DNA from: Mesorhizobium waimense
GTDB lineage: Bacteria > Pseudomonadota > Alphaproteobacteria > Rhizobiales > Rhizobiaceae
Direction of reading: 5' to 3'
DNA: 57,625 nt
Assembly: GCF_003601975.1 (NCBI RefSeq)
Contig: NZ_QZWZ01000037.1
Span: 1-57,625, forward strand
Part shown: positions 23,813 through 32,920 of the stretch, in pieces
Numbering within the stretch: the first letter of the stretch is position 1
How the letters are laid out: each line of letters starts with the position of its first letter
The notes under the pieces: generated by a model
Database searches by the model: none
The model's input: only the letters and a program-made list of their open reading frames with translations
What the model was told of the DNA's origin: nothing
Made by a program: the position numbers and the translations under genes

Positions 23813-26800
23813 ATGGCGAAAGAGATCAAAGAGTGGCGCCGATGCCGCAATCGAGGATCGGACCGCAGCGTGCATAAATCGAACTCCGAACGCGAATCGA
23901 AGATTGCGCTGCTCACCCAGCAGTTGGACGAAACGCGCGAGCATCAGGCGGCGACGGCCGAGGTGCTGAAAGTCATCAGCCGCTCCGCCTTTGATCTGGA
24001 CACGGTCTTAACCACCCTTATCCAGACGAGCATCCAGCTCTGTCAGGCGACGCGAGGTGTCATCTGGCTGCGCAGGGGCGAACAGCTGTTTCTTGCCGCG
24101 CAAGTCAACTATTCCGACGAGTGGGTGGCTGCCGTGCGCGACAACCCACTCACGCCGGCCGCCGACGCGCAGACGACCTCGGGGCTCGCCGCCTTCACCG
24201 GAGAGATCGTGCATGTCGAGGACGTACCTAACGATCCGCGCTTCCGCTCGCTCGCCGCTCATGAGCTCGGCGACTACCGCGCCGGGCTTGCCGTCCCGCT
24301 GAAGCGCGACAGCAAGGTCGTGGGCGTCATTTCATTGTCCCGGCCGGAGGCGCGGCTTTTCACCGTACGCCAGATCGCGCTGGTCCAGACCTTCGCCGAC
24401 CAGGCCGTGATCGCCATCGAGAATGTCCGGCTGTTCGAGAAAGTCGAGGGGCACAATCGTGAACTGGCCGAGTCGCTGGATCAGCAGACGGCGACGGCCG
24501 AAGTGTTGAAGACGATCAGCAGTTCGGCGTTCGATCTCGATTCCGTGCTGCATACGCTTGTGAAGTCCGCGTCCGACCTCTGTCATTCCGGGATGGGCTA
24601 CATCTATCTGCGCCAGGGCGAAGTGTTGCAGCCGACGGTACAGATCGGATGGAGCCAAGAATTCCAGGAACACATGAACAACCTCCCGGTCACGCCGGGC
24701 CGGGGCAGCATCGCCGCCCGCGTTGCCCAGAGCGGGTCCGTGGAGCAGATTGCCGACGTTCTCGACGATCCGGAGTATACCAACATCGAAGGCCAGCGGC
24801 TCGGCGGCTTCCGCACCCTGCTGGGCGTTCCGCTGATGCGTGACGGCGCCGTGACCGGCGTCTTCGTCCTCGCTCGCTCGTCGGTCTCGCCGTTCAGTAC
24901 ACGCGAAATCGAACTGGTGCAGACATTTTCGGATCAGGCGGTCATCGCTATCGAGAACGTGCGGCTGTTCGAAGAGGTCGAGTCCCGCAACCGCGACCTA
25001 GCCGAGTCGCTGGAACAGCAGATGGCCACCGGCGAGATATTGCGCGCGATCTCCAGATCCCCGACTGATGCGCAGCCGGTCTTCGACACGATCGCCCAGA
25101 GCGCCGCCAAGCTCTGCGGGGCGCAATTCTGCTTTGTCGACCGGTTCGATGGAACGCTCCTGCACTTCATGGCCCATTACGGGGTGCCGCCCGAAGCAAT
25201 CGAGACGATCGATCGGAGCTTCCCAATGGCACCAGGACGTGGCAGCGCTGCAGCGCGGGCGGTGAGCAGCGGCACCGTTGTGCAAATCCCCGACATACAG
25301 GCCGATCCGGATTATCAGGCCGATCCGGATCATAAGATGGGCGCGCTTGCCGATTTCTTGCATTCGCGAAGCACCGTCGCGGTGCCGATGCTCAAGGATG
25401 GCGTTCCGATCGGCGTGATGACGGTCGACCGGCTTGAAGCCGGCGATTTTCCCGATCGGCAGGTCGAACTGCTCAAGACCTTCGCCGACCAGGCGGTCAT
25501 AGCCATCGAGAACGTCCGGCTGTTCGAAGAGGTCGAGTCGCGTGGCCGTGACCTGACCGACGCGCTAGAGAAGCAGACGGCGACCGGCGCGATACTGCAA
25601 GTGATCGCCGGGTCTCCTACGGACATTCAGCCTGTGCTGGACGCCGTCGCTGAAAGTGCCGCTCGGCTCTGCGACGCCTATGACGCAACGATCTATCTGC
25701 TGCGCTCCGACAGGCTGGCTGTGGGAGCGCATCACGGACCGATTCCGATTGACGGCACTGGCTTGCCGGTCGCGCGCGACATCGTTACCGGCCGCGCCGT
25801 ATTGGATCGGGTACCGGTCCACGTTCATGACTTGACGATCGCTGGAGAGGAGTTTGCAACTGGCCGAATGATGGCTCAACGGCTTGGTTTTCGCGCGATT
25901 CTCGCCACTCCGCTGTTGCAGGAAGGAAAAGCAATCGGAGCGCTTATGATCCGGCGCATCGAGGCGCGGCTTTTTAGCGACAATCAAATCGACCTCCTCA
26001 AAACTTTCGCCAACCAGGCCGTCATCGCAATCGGCAATGTGCGGCTCTTCGAAGCGGTGCAGGCGCGTACCGCCGAACTCAGCGAATCGCTGCAGCAGCA
26101 GACGGCGACCGCCGATGTGCTCAAGGTGATCAGCCGCTCGACGTTCGACCTGCAGGCGGTGCTCGATACGCTGACGCAATCGGCCGCACAGCTTTGCGAG
26201 GCGGATATGGCGGGAATCACCCGGCAGGAGGCGGAAGGCTTCTACTACGCCACCAACTACAATCTCTCGTCGGATTGGCAGGAGTACGTGAAGGACAAGC
26301 GCCTGGCGCCCGGACGCGGCACCGTGGTCGGGCGGGCATTGCTCGACCGCAAGATCGTGCATGTGGCCGATGTTCTGGCCGATCCGGAATACACGTTCCT
26401 GGAATCGACCAGCAAGGTTTGGTTCCGGACGGTGTTGGGTGTGCCGTTGATGCGCGAGGGAAATCCGATCGGCGTGCTCGTGCTGGCTCGTCAGAAAGTC
26501 CAACCTTTCACCGAGAAACAAATCGATCTGATCCAGACCTTCGCCGACCAGGCCGTCATCGCCATCGAAAATGCTCGCCTGTTCGAAGAAGTGCAGGCGC
26601 GCACGGCGGAATTGAGCGAGTCGCTGCAGCAGCAGACGGCGACGGCCGACGTCCTGAAGGCGATCAGCCGCTCGACGTTCGACCTCCGGGCAGTGCTCGA
26701 CGCTCTGGCCGAATCGGTGACCCGGCTGTGCGAAGCGGACAACGCCTCGATCGTGCGTGAGACGGACGGCAAATTCGTCGAGGCTGCGAGTTACGGCTAT

Positions 26801-29071
26801 CCGGCCGAGCTCGAGGAATATTTCAGCGGCTTTGTGCACGTCCCGGGGCGCGGCACCGGGGTCGGGCGAGTCCTGCTCGAAGGCAAGGCCGTCCAGATTC
26901 CGGACGTGCTGGCAGACGCCGACTACACGCTGTGGGAAGGACAGCGGCTCGGCGGATACCGCACGGTGCTGGCCGTGCCGCTGCTGCGCGAGGGGGTTCC
27001 AATCGGCGTTTTCTCGCTCACCCGCTCGACGGTGCGGCCCTTCACCGAAAGGCAGATCGAACTCGTCGAAACCTTTGCCGACCAGGCAGTGATCGCCATC
27101 GAAAATGTCCGGCTGTTCGACGAGGTGCAGGCGCGGACGGCCGAACTCGGAGAGGCGCTGCAGCAACAGACGGCAACGGCGGATGTTCTGAAGGCGATCA
27201 GCCGTTCCACATTCGACCTGCAGCCGGTTCTCGACACGCTGGTGGATTCGGCTGCAAAGCTCTGCGATGCCAGCCAATGCGTGATTTACTTGCGGGAGGG
27301 CGACATGCTGCGTGCCGGCGCTACTTTCGGTGCCAACCCTCAGGAAGCGAGTATCATCAGGAACCAGCTTCTTGCGTTCGATCGCAAGACCATCTCGGGT
27401 CGGGTCGCACTTTCGGGTCGCGTTCAGAACAACCCGGATGTGCTGTCCGATCCTGAATACGATTTCCCGACCCTGGACGAACACGGCACGGTCCGCGCAG
27501 CTCTCGGCGTGCCATTGCTCAGGGATGGGAAGGTAGACGGAGTGTTCTTCATCGGCCGCACTGAGGCCGGCCTGTTCACGAAACGACAGAGTGAGCTAGT
27601 GCAGACCTTTGCCGACCAGGCTGTGATCGCCATCGAAAATGTCCGCTTGTTCGACGAGGTACAGGCCCGCACGGCGGAATTGAGCGAGTCGCTGCAGCAG
27701 CAGACGGCGACGGCCGACGTCCTGAAGGCGATCAGCCGCTCTACGTTCGACCTGCAGCCGGTTCTCGACACGCTGGTGGAATCAGCGGCCAAGCTGTGCG
27801 ACGCGGACACGAGCGTCATCTTCAAGCGCGACGGCGATCTCTACCGGTGGTCGGCCAACTACGGCAATTTGCCTGAAGCCGCGGTTTTCGCCAAAGCCAA
27901 TCCCTTCGCCGCCAGTCGCGACAGCGTCACCGGAAGGGTGGCCCTCGAAGCCCGCGCCGTCCACGTTTCGGACGTGCTCGCCGACCCGGACTACGGGGCA
28001 ACGCAGCTTCAGAAGCTCGGCGGCTACCGGACCATTCTATGCGTTCCGATCTTGCGCGAAGGCGCGCCGGTCGGCGTGTTCGCGCTGACGCGGTCACAGG
28101 TGCGGGACTTCACGCCGAGGCAGATCGAGCTCGTCGAGACGTTTGCCGACCAGTCCGGCATAGCGATCGAGAACGTCCGGCTGTTCGATGAGGTGCAGGC
28201 GCGTACCCGCGAATTGTCACGCTCGCTCGAAGATCTGAGGACCGCGCAGGACCGCCTCGTGCAAACGGAGAAGCTCGCCTCACTCGGCCAGTTGACCGCC
28301 GGTATCGCCCACGAGATCAAGAACCCGCTCAACTTCGTCAACAACTTCTCAGCGCTCTCCGGCGAACTCATCGATGATTTGAGCAGTGTGCTGGCCGGAG
28401 CGCCTTTGGAGGCACCCGTGCGCGAAGAGGTCGCCGAGCTAACAGGCATGCTCAAGAGCAATCTCGACAAGGTGGTCCAGCACGGCAAGCGGGCCGATTC
28501 CATCGTCAGGAACATGCTGCTGCATTCGCGCGCGGGTTCAGGAGAGCATCGTCCGATCGACATCAATGCCGTCGTGGAGGAGAGCCTGAACCTTGCCTAT
28601 CACGGGGCGCGCGCCGAAAAGCCGGGATTCAACGTCACGCTGACGCGGAATTTCGACCCGCAGGCGGGGGATGTCGATCTCTACCCGCAGGAGATCACGC
28701 GGGTGCTTCTCAACCTCATCTCCAACGGCTTTTATGCAGCGGCCAAGCGCAGCGCCGCGGCGAATGGCGCGGGCTATGAGCCGACGCTCTCCGCCACCAC
28801 CAGGAGTCTCGGCGACCGTGTCGAAATCAGGATCCGCGACAACGGCACCGGCATTCCGCCGGAGGTGAAGGAGAAGATGTTCAATCCATTCTTCACGACC
28901 AAGCCAGCCGGCGAGGGCACCGGGCTCGGCCTGTCGCTCAGCCACGACATCGTCGTCAAACAGCATGCCGGCACGATCGACGTCGACAGCCAGCCAGGCG
29001 AGTTCACCGAGTTCCGGATTGTGCTGCCGCGCGCTGCGGCCTCGCTCGCAAAATCGGGAGCTGAAGCATGA
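23813..29071 (+). CDS. Histidine kinase with eight tandem GAF domains
   Basis: The roughly 1,752-residue soluble kinase has a short N-terminal coiled coil, eight GAF modules, a HisKA dimerisation helix and a HATPase domain. The modules recur about every 535 bp (linker blocks at about 23948, 24487, 25021, 25575, 26101, 26637, 27171 and 27707), each with a near-identical QQTATADVLKAISRSTFDL start and FADQAVIAIENVRLF end. The phospho-accepting histidine lies in IAHEIKNPLNFVNNF (codon at 28310), and the ATP lid has RDNGTGIPPEVKEKMFNPFF and GTGLGLSLS. There is no membrane segment, so inputs must be cytoplasmic. The start is uncertain: I chose the ATG at 23813 (MAKEIKEWRR). Its TGA overlaps the ATG of the response regulator, so the two are coupled. 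Confidence 0.85.
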   Translation: MAKEIKEWRRCRNRGSDRSVHKSNSERESKIALLTQQLDETREHQAATAEVLKVISRSAFDLDTVLTTLIQTSIQLCQATRGVIWLRRGEQLFLAAQVNYSDEWVAAVRDNPLTPAADAQTTSGLAAFTGEIVHVEDVPNDPRFRSLAAHELGDYRAGLAVPLKRDSKVVGVISLSRPEARLFTVRQIALVQTFADQAVIAIENVRLFEKVEGHNRELAESLDQQTATAEVLKTISSSAFDLDSVLHTLVKSASDLCHSGMGYIYLRQGEVLQPTVQIGWSQEFQEHMNNLPVTPGRGSIAARVAQSGSVEQIADVLDDPEYTNIEGQRLGGFRTLLGVPLMRDGAVTGVFVLARSSVSPFSTREIELVQTFSDQAVIAIENVRLFEEVESRNRDLAESLEQQMATGEILRAISRSPTDAQPVFDTIAQSAAKLCGAQFCFVDRFDGTLLHFMAHYGVPPEAIETIDRSFPMAPGRGSAAARAVSSGTVVQIPDIQADPDYQADPDHKMGALADFLHSRSTVAVPMLKDGVPIGVMTVDRLEAGDFPDRQVELLKTFADQAVIAIENVRLFEEVESRGRDLTDALEKQTATGAILQVIAGSPTDIQPVLDAVAESAARLCDAYDATIYLLRSDRLAVGAHHGPIPIDGTGLPVARDIVTGRAVLDRVPVHVHDLTIAGEEFATGRMMAQRLGFRAILATPLLQEGKAIGALMIRRIEARLFSDNQIDLLKTFANQAVIAIGNVRLFEAVQARTAELSESLQQQTATADVLKVISRSTFDLQAVLDTLTQSAAQLCEADMAGITRQEAEGFYYATNYNLSSDWQEYVKDKRLAPGRGTVVGRALLDRKIVHVADVLADPEYTFLESTSKVWFRTVLGVPLMREGNPIGVLVLARQKVQPFTEKQIDLIQTFADQAVIAIENARLFEEVQARTAELSESLQQQTATADVLKAISRSTFDLRAVLDALAESVTRLCEADNASIVRETDGKFVEAASYGYPAELEEYFSGFVHVPGRGTGVGRVLLEGKAVQIPDVLADADYTLWEGQRLGGYRTVLAVPLLREGVPIGVFSLTRSTVRPFTERQIELVETFADQAVIAIENVRLFDEVQARTAELGEALQQQTATADVLKAISRSTFDLQPVLDTLVDSAAKLCDASQCVIYLREGDMLRAGATFGANPQEASIIRNQLLAFDRKTISGRVALSGRVQNNPDVLSDPEYDFPTLDEHGTVRAALGVPLLRDGKVDGVFFIGRTEAGLFTKRQSELVQTFADQAVIAIENVRLFDEVQARTAELSESLQQQTATADVLKAISRSTFDLQPVLDTLVESAAKLCDADTSVIFKRDGDLYRWSANYGNLPEAAVFAKANPFAASRDSVTGRVALEARAVHVSDVLADPDYGATQLQKLGGYRTILCVPILREGAPVGVFALTRSQVRDFTPRQIELVETFADQSGIAIENVRLFDEVQARTRELSRSLEDLRTAQDRLVQTEKLASLGQLTAGIAHEIKNPLNFVNNFSALSGELIDDLSSVLAGAPLEAPVREEVAELTGMLKSNLDKVVQHGKRADSIVRNMLLHSRAGSGEHRPIDINAVVEESLNLAYHGARAEKPGFNVTLTRNFDPQAGDVDLYPQEITRVLLNLISNGFYAAAKRSAAANGAGYEPTLSATTRSLGDRVEIRIRDNGTGIPPEVKEKMFNPFFTTKPAGEGTGLGLSLSHDIVVKQHAGTIDVDSQPGEFTEFRIVLPRAAASLAKSGAEA

Positions 29072-29457
29072 GCCTCCTCATCCTGGTCGTCGACGACGAG
29101 CCCGACGTCGAGCCGCTGTTTCGCCAGCAGTTCCGCCGCGACATCCGAGCCAGCCGCTTCACCATGGAGTTCGCGCAATCGGCGGTCGATGCGTTGGAGC
29201 AGATCGACCACGCCGAAGGGGTGACACTGATCCTGGTGCTGTCCGACATCAACATGCCCGGCGTGAGCGGGCTCGAGCTGCTGCCGAAGATCAAGGTGCT
29301 GCGGCCCGACGTCCCGGTCATCATGATCACCGCCTATGGCGACGCCGAAACCAAGCGCAAGGCGTTGGAGAACGGCGCCGAAGCGCTGCTGACCAAGCCG
29401 ATCGACTTTGCGGCGCTCAGGCAACAGATCGAAACGCGGCTGGGAATGGTGGCGTGA
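29068..29457 (+). CDS. Single-domain response regulator
   Basis: The 129-residue product is one receiver domain with all key residues: the acidic pair in VVDDEPD, phospho-acceptor D60 in VLSDINMPG, the threonine in IMITAYGD and K110 in LLTKPIDF. It has no output domain, so it may act as a phosphate relay, a sink, or by protein contact. It overlaps the kinase stop by four bases, and its own stop overlaps the start of the receiver-cyclase gene, placing it in the middle of a three-gene operon. Confidence 0.9.
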   Translation: MSLLILVVDDEPDVEPLFRQQFRRDIRASRFTMEFAQSAVDALEQIDHAEGVTLILVLSDINMPGVSGLELLPKIKVLRPDVPVIMITAYGDAETKRKALENGAEALLTKPIDFAALRQQIETRLGMVA

Positions 29458-30707
29458 CGGCGCGCATCCTCGTGGTCGACGACGAGCCCGACCTTGAGGT
29501 CTTGATCGTCCAGAAGTTCCGGCGTCAGATCCGCGACGGCGCGGTCATTTTCCTGTTTGCCAGCGATGGTGTGGACGCCCTGTCCGTCATCGACGGCAAC
29601 AGCGACATCGACATGGTGCTGTGCGACATCAACATGCCCCGTATGGACGGCCTGTCGCTGCTGGAGAAGCTGCAGCAGGCCGAGGGGCAGCAGCTTTCGA
29701 CGGTCATCGTCTCCGCTTACGGTGACATGGCCAACATCCGCACTGCGATGAACCGCGGCGCCTTCGACTTCATCACTAAGCCGATCGACTTTGCCGACCT
29801 GGAGACCACGATCGCCAAGACCTTGAAGCATCGCGAGATGCTGCACGAGGCGCATCGGCGGCAAGCGGTCGCGGAGCGCGCGCATGCATCGCTGTCGCGC
29901 TACTTCTCGCCCAATCTGGCCGAGCGGCTGGCCGGCGACGCCGACGGGTTGGCGCTAGCCGGGCAGTGGCGCGAGGTCGCCTCGCTGTTCACCGACATTA
30001 CCAGCTTCACCACACTGGTGGAAACGATCGACCCTGCCACGCTAGGCGCGCTCCTCAACGACTATTTGGCCGGCATGACCGACGTCGTGTTCGCGCATGA
30101 AGGCACCGTCGCCAAGATCGTCGGCGATGCGCTGCATGTGCTGTTCGGCGCGCCTGGCGAGCAGCAGGACCATGCGGCGCGCGCGGTTGCCTGCGCGCTC
30201 GAGCTCGACGCGCTGTCGCAATCGTTCCGCGATAGCTGGCGCGACAAGGGCGTCGCGGTCGGTACGACCCGCATCGGCGTCCATGCAGGTCCGGCGCTGG
30301 TCGGAAATTTCGGCGGAGGCCGCTTCTTCGACTACACGGCCTATGGCGACACCATCAATATCGCGGCGCGGCTGGAAAGCGCCAACAAGCAGCTGGGCAC
30401 GCGTATCTGCGTCAGCGGGAGCGCGGCTGCAAGGGTCGACGGCTTCCGCGGACGGCCGGTCGGCGATCTGATGCTGCGCGGCAGGGCCGAGGCGCTGCGC
30501 GCGTTCGAGCCTTTGTCGTCAAAGCAGTATGATGATCCTTCGACGGCGAGCTATCTCGAAGCCTTCGGCAGATTGGAGGCCGGCGATGCAAACGCGCTTA
30601 CGGCTTTCGCCGCGCAGATCGGCAAATGTCCGGACGACCAGCTCGCCAGCTTCCATCTCAAGCGGCTGCTCAACGGCGCCAAGGGAACGCGGATCAGCCT
30701 CGACTGA
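29454..30707 (+). CDS. Response regulator with adenylate/guanylate cyclase output
   Basis: The 417-residue product has an N-terminal receiver domain (1-125; acidic pair in VVDDEPD, D58 in VLCDINMPRMDG, K109 in FITKPIDF), a coiled linker (125-148) and a class III cyclase domain (about 150-345) with metal aspartates D181 (LFTDITSFT) and D225 (KIVGDALHVLFG), K221, and the DYTAYGDTINIAARLES motif. A C-terminal tail of about 60 residues follows. Phosphorylation by the upstream kinase should control cyclic-nucleotide synthesis. The GTG at 29454 overlaps the regulator stop (GTGA); no ATG fits. Confidence 0.9.
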   Translation: MTARILVVDDEPDLEVLIVQKFRRQIRDGAVIFLFASDGVDALSVIDGNSDIDMVLCDINMPRMDGLSLLEKLQQAEGQQLSTVIVSAYGDMANIRTAMNRGAFDFITKPIDFADLETTIAKTLKHREMLHEAHRRQAVAERAHASLSRYFSPNLAERLAGDADGLALAGQWREVASLFTDITSFTTLVETIDPATLGALLNDYLAGMTDVVFAHEGTVAKIVGDALHVLFGAPGEQQDHAARAVACALELDALSQSFRDSWRDKGVAVGTTRIGVHAGPALVGNFGGGRFFDYTAYGDTINIAARLESANKQLGTRICVSGSAAARVDGFRGRPVGDLMLRGRAEALRAFEPLSSKQYDDPSTASYLEAFGRLEAGDANALTAFAAQIGKCPDDQLASFHLKRLLNGAKGTRISLD

Positions 30708-30752
30708 TCTTTGCGCCTGTCGCGACCGCGACTGTCAAGCCTCGTCGCCGGC

Positions 30753-30820
30753 AAAGTCTGCTTTCACGAGGTGGCAAAGGCGTCCTCAACGGCCGGTATG
30801 CGGCGCAAAGCTGCCTTTCC
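30753..30820 (+). repeat. Dispersed ~67 bp repeat, copy 5
   Basis: AAAGTCTGCTTTCACGAGG opens the copy; CCTCAACGGCCGGTATGCGG and CGCAAAGCTGCCTTTCC close it. With copy 1 it is the clearest instance, sharing the CCTCAACGGC core and the GGCGCAAAGCTGCC end. Confidence 0.7.
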
Positions 30821-30880
30821 TTCCGCGCGCGAAACTGAACGGATCCGCGTCAAAAGGCGACCATTGCCGGCGGACGATCC

Positions 30881-30903
30881 ATGCTAACATTGTGGCTAAT
30901 TAA
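30881..30903 (+). repeat. 23 bp motif shared with 18956-18978
   Basis: Differs from the other copy only by A for G at the sixth base. It lies 60 bp downstream of repeat copy 5. Confidence 0.65.
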
Positions 30904-31123
30904 TCGGCGTGCGGTGGTCGCGGCTCAGAAGGACCGTTAAGCATCGGAAGCGGTCGTCGCCGATATCAGGACCTGAAGGGGCCTAGCTGCGGGCTTGGTG
31001 TGCACCCCCTCGACCACTAATGTGGGGGCCCGTCCATCAAAATCAGCGAGCGACGCACGAACTACTGGAGTGCGACCAGCCTTCGACGTATGATACGGTC
31101 CTCAGTTTTCGGGAGAAAGAGCC

Positions 31124-31762
31124 ATGAATGCAGTGCCTCAATGGCGGCTCGCAGGCGACTGGTTCGACATCTGCAGCTGCGACATCCCTTGCCCTTGTGA
31201 GTTCGCCCAGCGGCCGACCGGCAATCACTGCCAGGGCGTGCTCGCCTGGCATGTGCGCGAGGGTCAGTATGGCGACCTGAAGCTCGACGGCCTGACTCTG
31301 GTGGCGCTCGGCGAGTTCGAAGGCAATCTGTGGGCCGGCGAGGCAAAGGCCGTGATGGGCATGTACCTCGACGAGAAGGCGAACGAGCGGCAGCGCGAAG
31401 CCCTGCAGGCGATCTTCGGCGGCCACGCCGGCGGCTGGCCGGCGGGCTTTGCCGCCAATATCGGCGAGATGCGTGGCATGGAATTCGTGCCAATCACTTT
31501 CGAGGTGGCGGGCGACCTCGCCACATGGCGAGTCGAGATTCCTGGCCTCGTCGTCGGCCGTGCGGAAGCGCTTTCCGGTCCCACAACACCGCCCGGCAAG
31601 CGGGTGCAGACAATCAACCCGCCGGGCTCGGAGGTCGGCCCGGGCCAGGTTGCCACCTGGGGGCGTTCTGTCGAGGTGAGCACCAAAGGCTTCGGACTAG
31701 ATTGGACGGGCACTGCCCGCTCGAGCAAGCACATTCCATTCGACTGGACCGGCCCGAACTAG
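31124..31762 (+). CDS. DUF1326 family protein
   Basis: The 212-residue product carries the DUF1326 hallmark at its N-terminus: WRLAGDWFDICSCDIPCPCE, with four closely spaced cysteines able to bind a metal, followed by NHCQGVLAWHVREGQYGD. There is no signal peptide. Biochemical role is unknown. A GGGAGAAAGAG ribosome site precedes the ATG. The next gene, a DUF2182 membrane protein, begins four bases after its stop; the two families are commonly paired and are thought to work together, possibly in metal handling. Confidence 0.9.
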   Translation: MNAVPQWRLAGDWFDICSCDIPCPCEFAQRPTGNHCQGVLAWHVREGQYGDLKLDGLTLVALGEFEGNLWAGEAKAVMGMYLDEKANERQREALQAIFGGHAGGWPAGFAANIGEMRGMEFVPITFEVAGDLATWRVEIPGLVVGRAEALSGPTTPPGKRVQTINPPGSEVGPGQVATWGRSVEVSTKGFGLDWTGTARSSKHIPFDWTGPN

Positions 31763-31765
31763 GGC

Positions 31766-32632
31766 GTGCCGATGCCTGACGCGTTCCCCAGGAAAACGTG
31801 GCGGCTCCGGAATATGCGTGGCATGCCGCTCGGCCTTCTCGCATCCCTCGTCGTGCTGACAGCGGCGGCGTGGGCGCTCACCCTCTACCAGACCTTCAGC
31901 ATGGATATGCATATGGGCATAGCTGTGCGCGGCGGGATGGAGGGTATGGAAGGCATGGCCGGCATGGCGATGGCCGGGATTGCCGCCGACGGCTGGTCAC
32001 TCGCCGGCGCTACCGCCTTTCTCTCTGTATGGACTGTGATGATGGCGGCTATGATGCTGCCGGCCGCAGCGCCCATGATCTTTATGTTCGCGGCGGCGCA
32101 GGCTAGGCGCGAACAGCAGGTGGCCGTCCCGACATGGATCTTCGTCGCAGGCTACATGCTCGTCTGGGCGGTGGCGGGCCTTCTCGTGTATGTCGTGGTC
32201 CAGTTCGGCAGCGAGTTTGCGACGAGCCTCGATCCGCCTCAGCGTTCGAAATGGGCGCCGCTCGCGCTCGGTGTCACGCTTGGCGTCGCCGGACTCTACC
32301 AATTCACGACCCTCAAGCACATTTGCCTCAGCCATTGCCGTTCGCCGCTCGCTTTCGTTGCGCAGCACTGGCGCGACGGGCGGGTTGGCGCGCTCAAGAT
32401 GGGGCTGCGCCACGGGCTGTATTGCTTCGGCTGCTGCTGGGCGCTGTTCGCCGTGCTGGTCGCCGCCGGCGTCATGAGCGTCGCCTGGATGCTGCTTTTG
32501 ACGCTGGTCGTCTTCGTCGAGAAGCTGCTGCCCCGTGGCCGCCGCTTCGAAGGTAGTTTGGGCGTTGCGCTAGTGGCCCTCGGGATCGTTGTATCGCTCG
32601 GGGCGATCGATATGCCTTGGATGGGCGGCTAG
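31766..32632 (+). CDS. DUF2182 metal-binding integral membrane protein
   Basis: The 288-residue membrane protein has about six or seven transmembrane segments (near 20-40, 85-110, 120-150, 165-185, 215-240, 245-285). A methionine- and glycine-rich loop (MDMHMGIAVRGGMEGMEGMA, around 47-66) and the LKHICLSHCRSP and GLYCFGCCWALF motifs hold likely metal ligands. It belongs to DUF2182, annotated as predicted metal-binding membrane proteins. The frame starts with GTG at 31766; ATG at 31772 is equally possible. It is the partner of the preceding DUF1326 gene. Confidence 0.88.
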   Translation: MPMPDAFPRKTWRLRNMRGMPLGLLASLVVLTAAAWALTLYQTFSMDMHMGIAVRGGMEGMEGMAGMAMAGIAADGWSLAGATAFLSVWTVMMAAMMLPAAAPMIFMFAAAQARREQQVAVPTWIFVAGYMLVWAVAGLLVYVVVQFGSEFATSLDPPQRSKWAPLALGVTLGVAGLYQFTTLKHICLSHCRSPLAFVAQHWRDGRVGALKMGLRHGLYCFGCCWALFAVLVAAGVMSVAWMLLLTLVVFVEKLLPRGRRFEGSLGVALVALGIVVSLGAIDMPWMGG

Positions 32633-32781
32633 ACGAGCAGGAGCATAAGCATCTCTGCTGTGCCGGCAGACGCTTTCGACGGCAATCCATTCGCATCGCG
32701 CTGGTTTTTTAGTACGCTGTCGCGAGGCAAGGTTGAGGATCCGGTGTGACGGTAGTCGACGATCGTCTTCTCGAAAGCAAG

Positions 32782-32915
32782 ATGACCAAGGTGGAGCAGG
32801 CGCGAGTCTGGAGCCCACGCGTCATCTCGAAATTCGAGACGCTGATCAAGAGCGCCGACGACCACTCACTCTATCGCGTTAATCCGCTGACCTTTGCTCG
32901 CGACCGCGCAATCGC
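32782..32915 (+). pseudogene. N-terminal remnant resembling DUF5939-type adenylate cyclases
   Basis: From an ATG at 32782 the plus strand reads MTKVEQARVWSPRVISKFET and then LIKSADDHSLYRVNPLTFAR. The RINP/RVNPLTFARD pattern resembles the start of cyclases with an N-terminal DUF5939 domain. It stops at about 32915, where ComM-like sequence begins. The family call is from memory of the pattern and is moderate. Confidence 0.45.
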
Positions 32916-32920
32916 CGCGC

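Larger units (their letters stand above)
30708..31123. other. Intergenic region with dispersed repeats
   Basis: No gene is seen in this 416 bp. It contains repeat copy 5 (30753-30820) and the 23 bp motif (30881-30903), and the promoter of the DUF1326 gene at its right end. Confidence 0.5.

Noticed and set aside
25565..27484. 639-codon minus-strand frame inside the kinase gene
   Set aside because: It is the shadow of the GAF array; its own repeats only mirror the module repeats.
23948..28208. Regular DNA repeats that could suggest a CRISPR array
   Set aside because: The period is ~535 bp and the repeats are in frame within one protein; they are GAF linkers.
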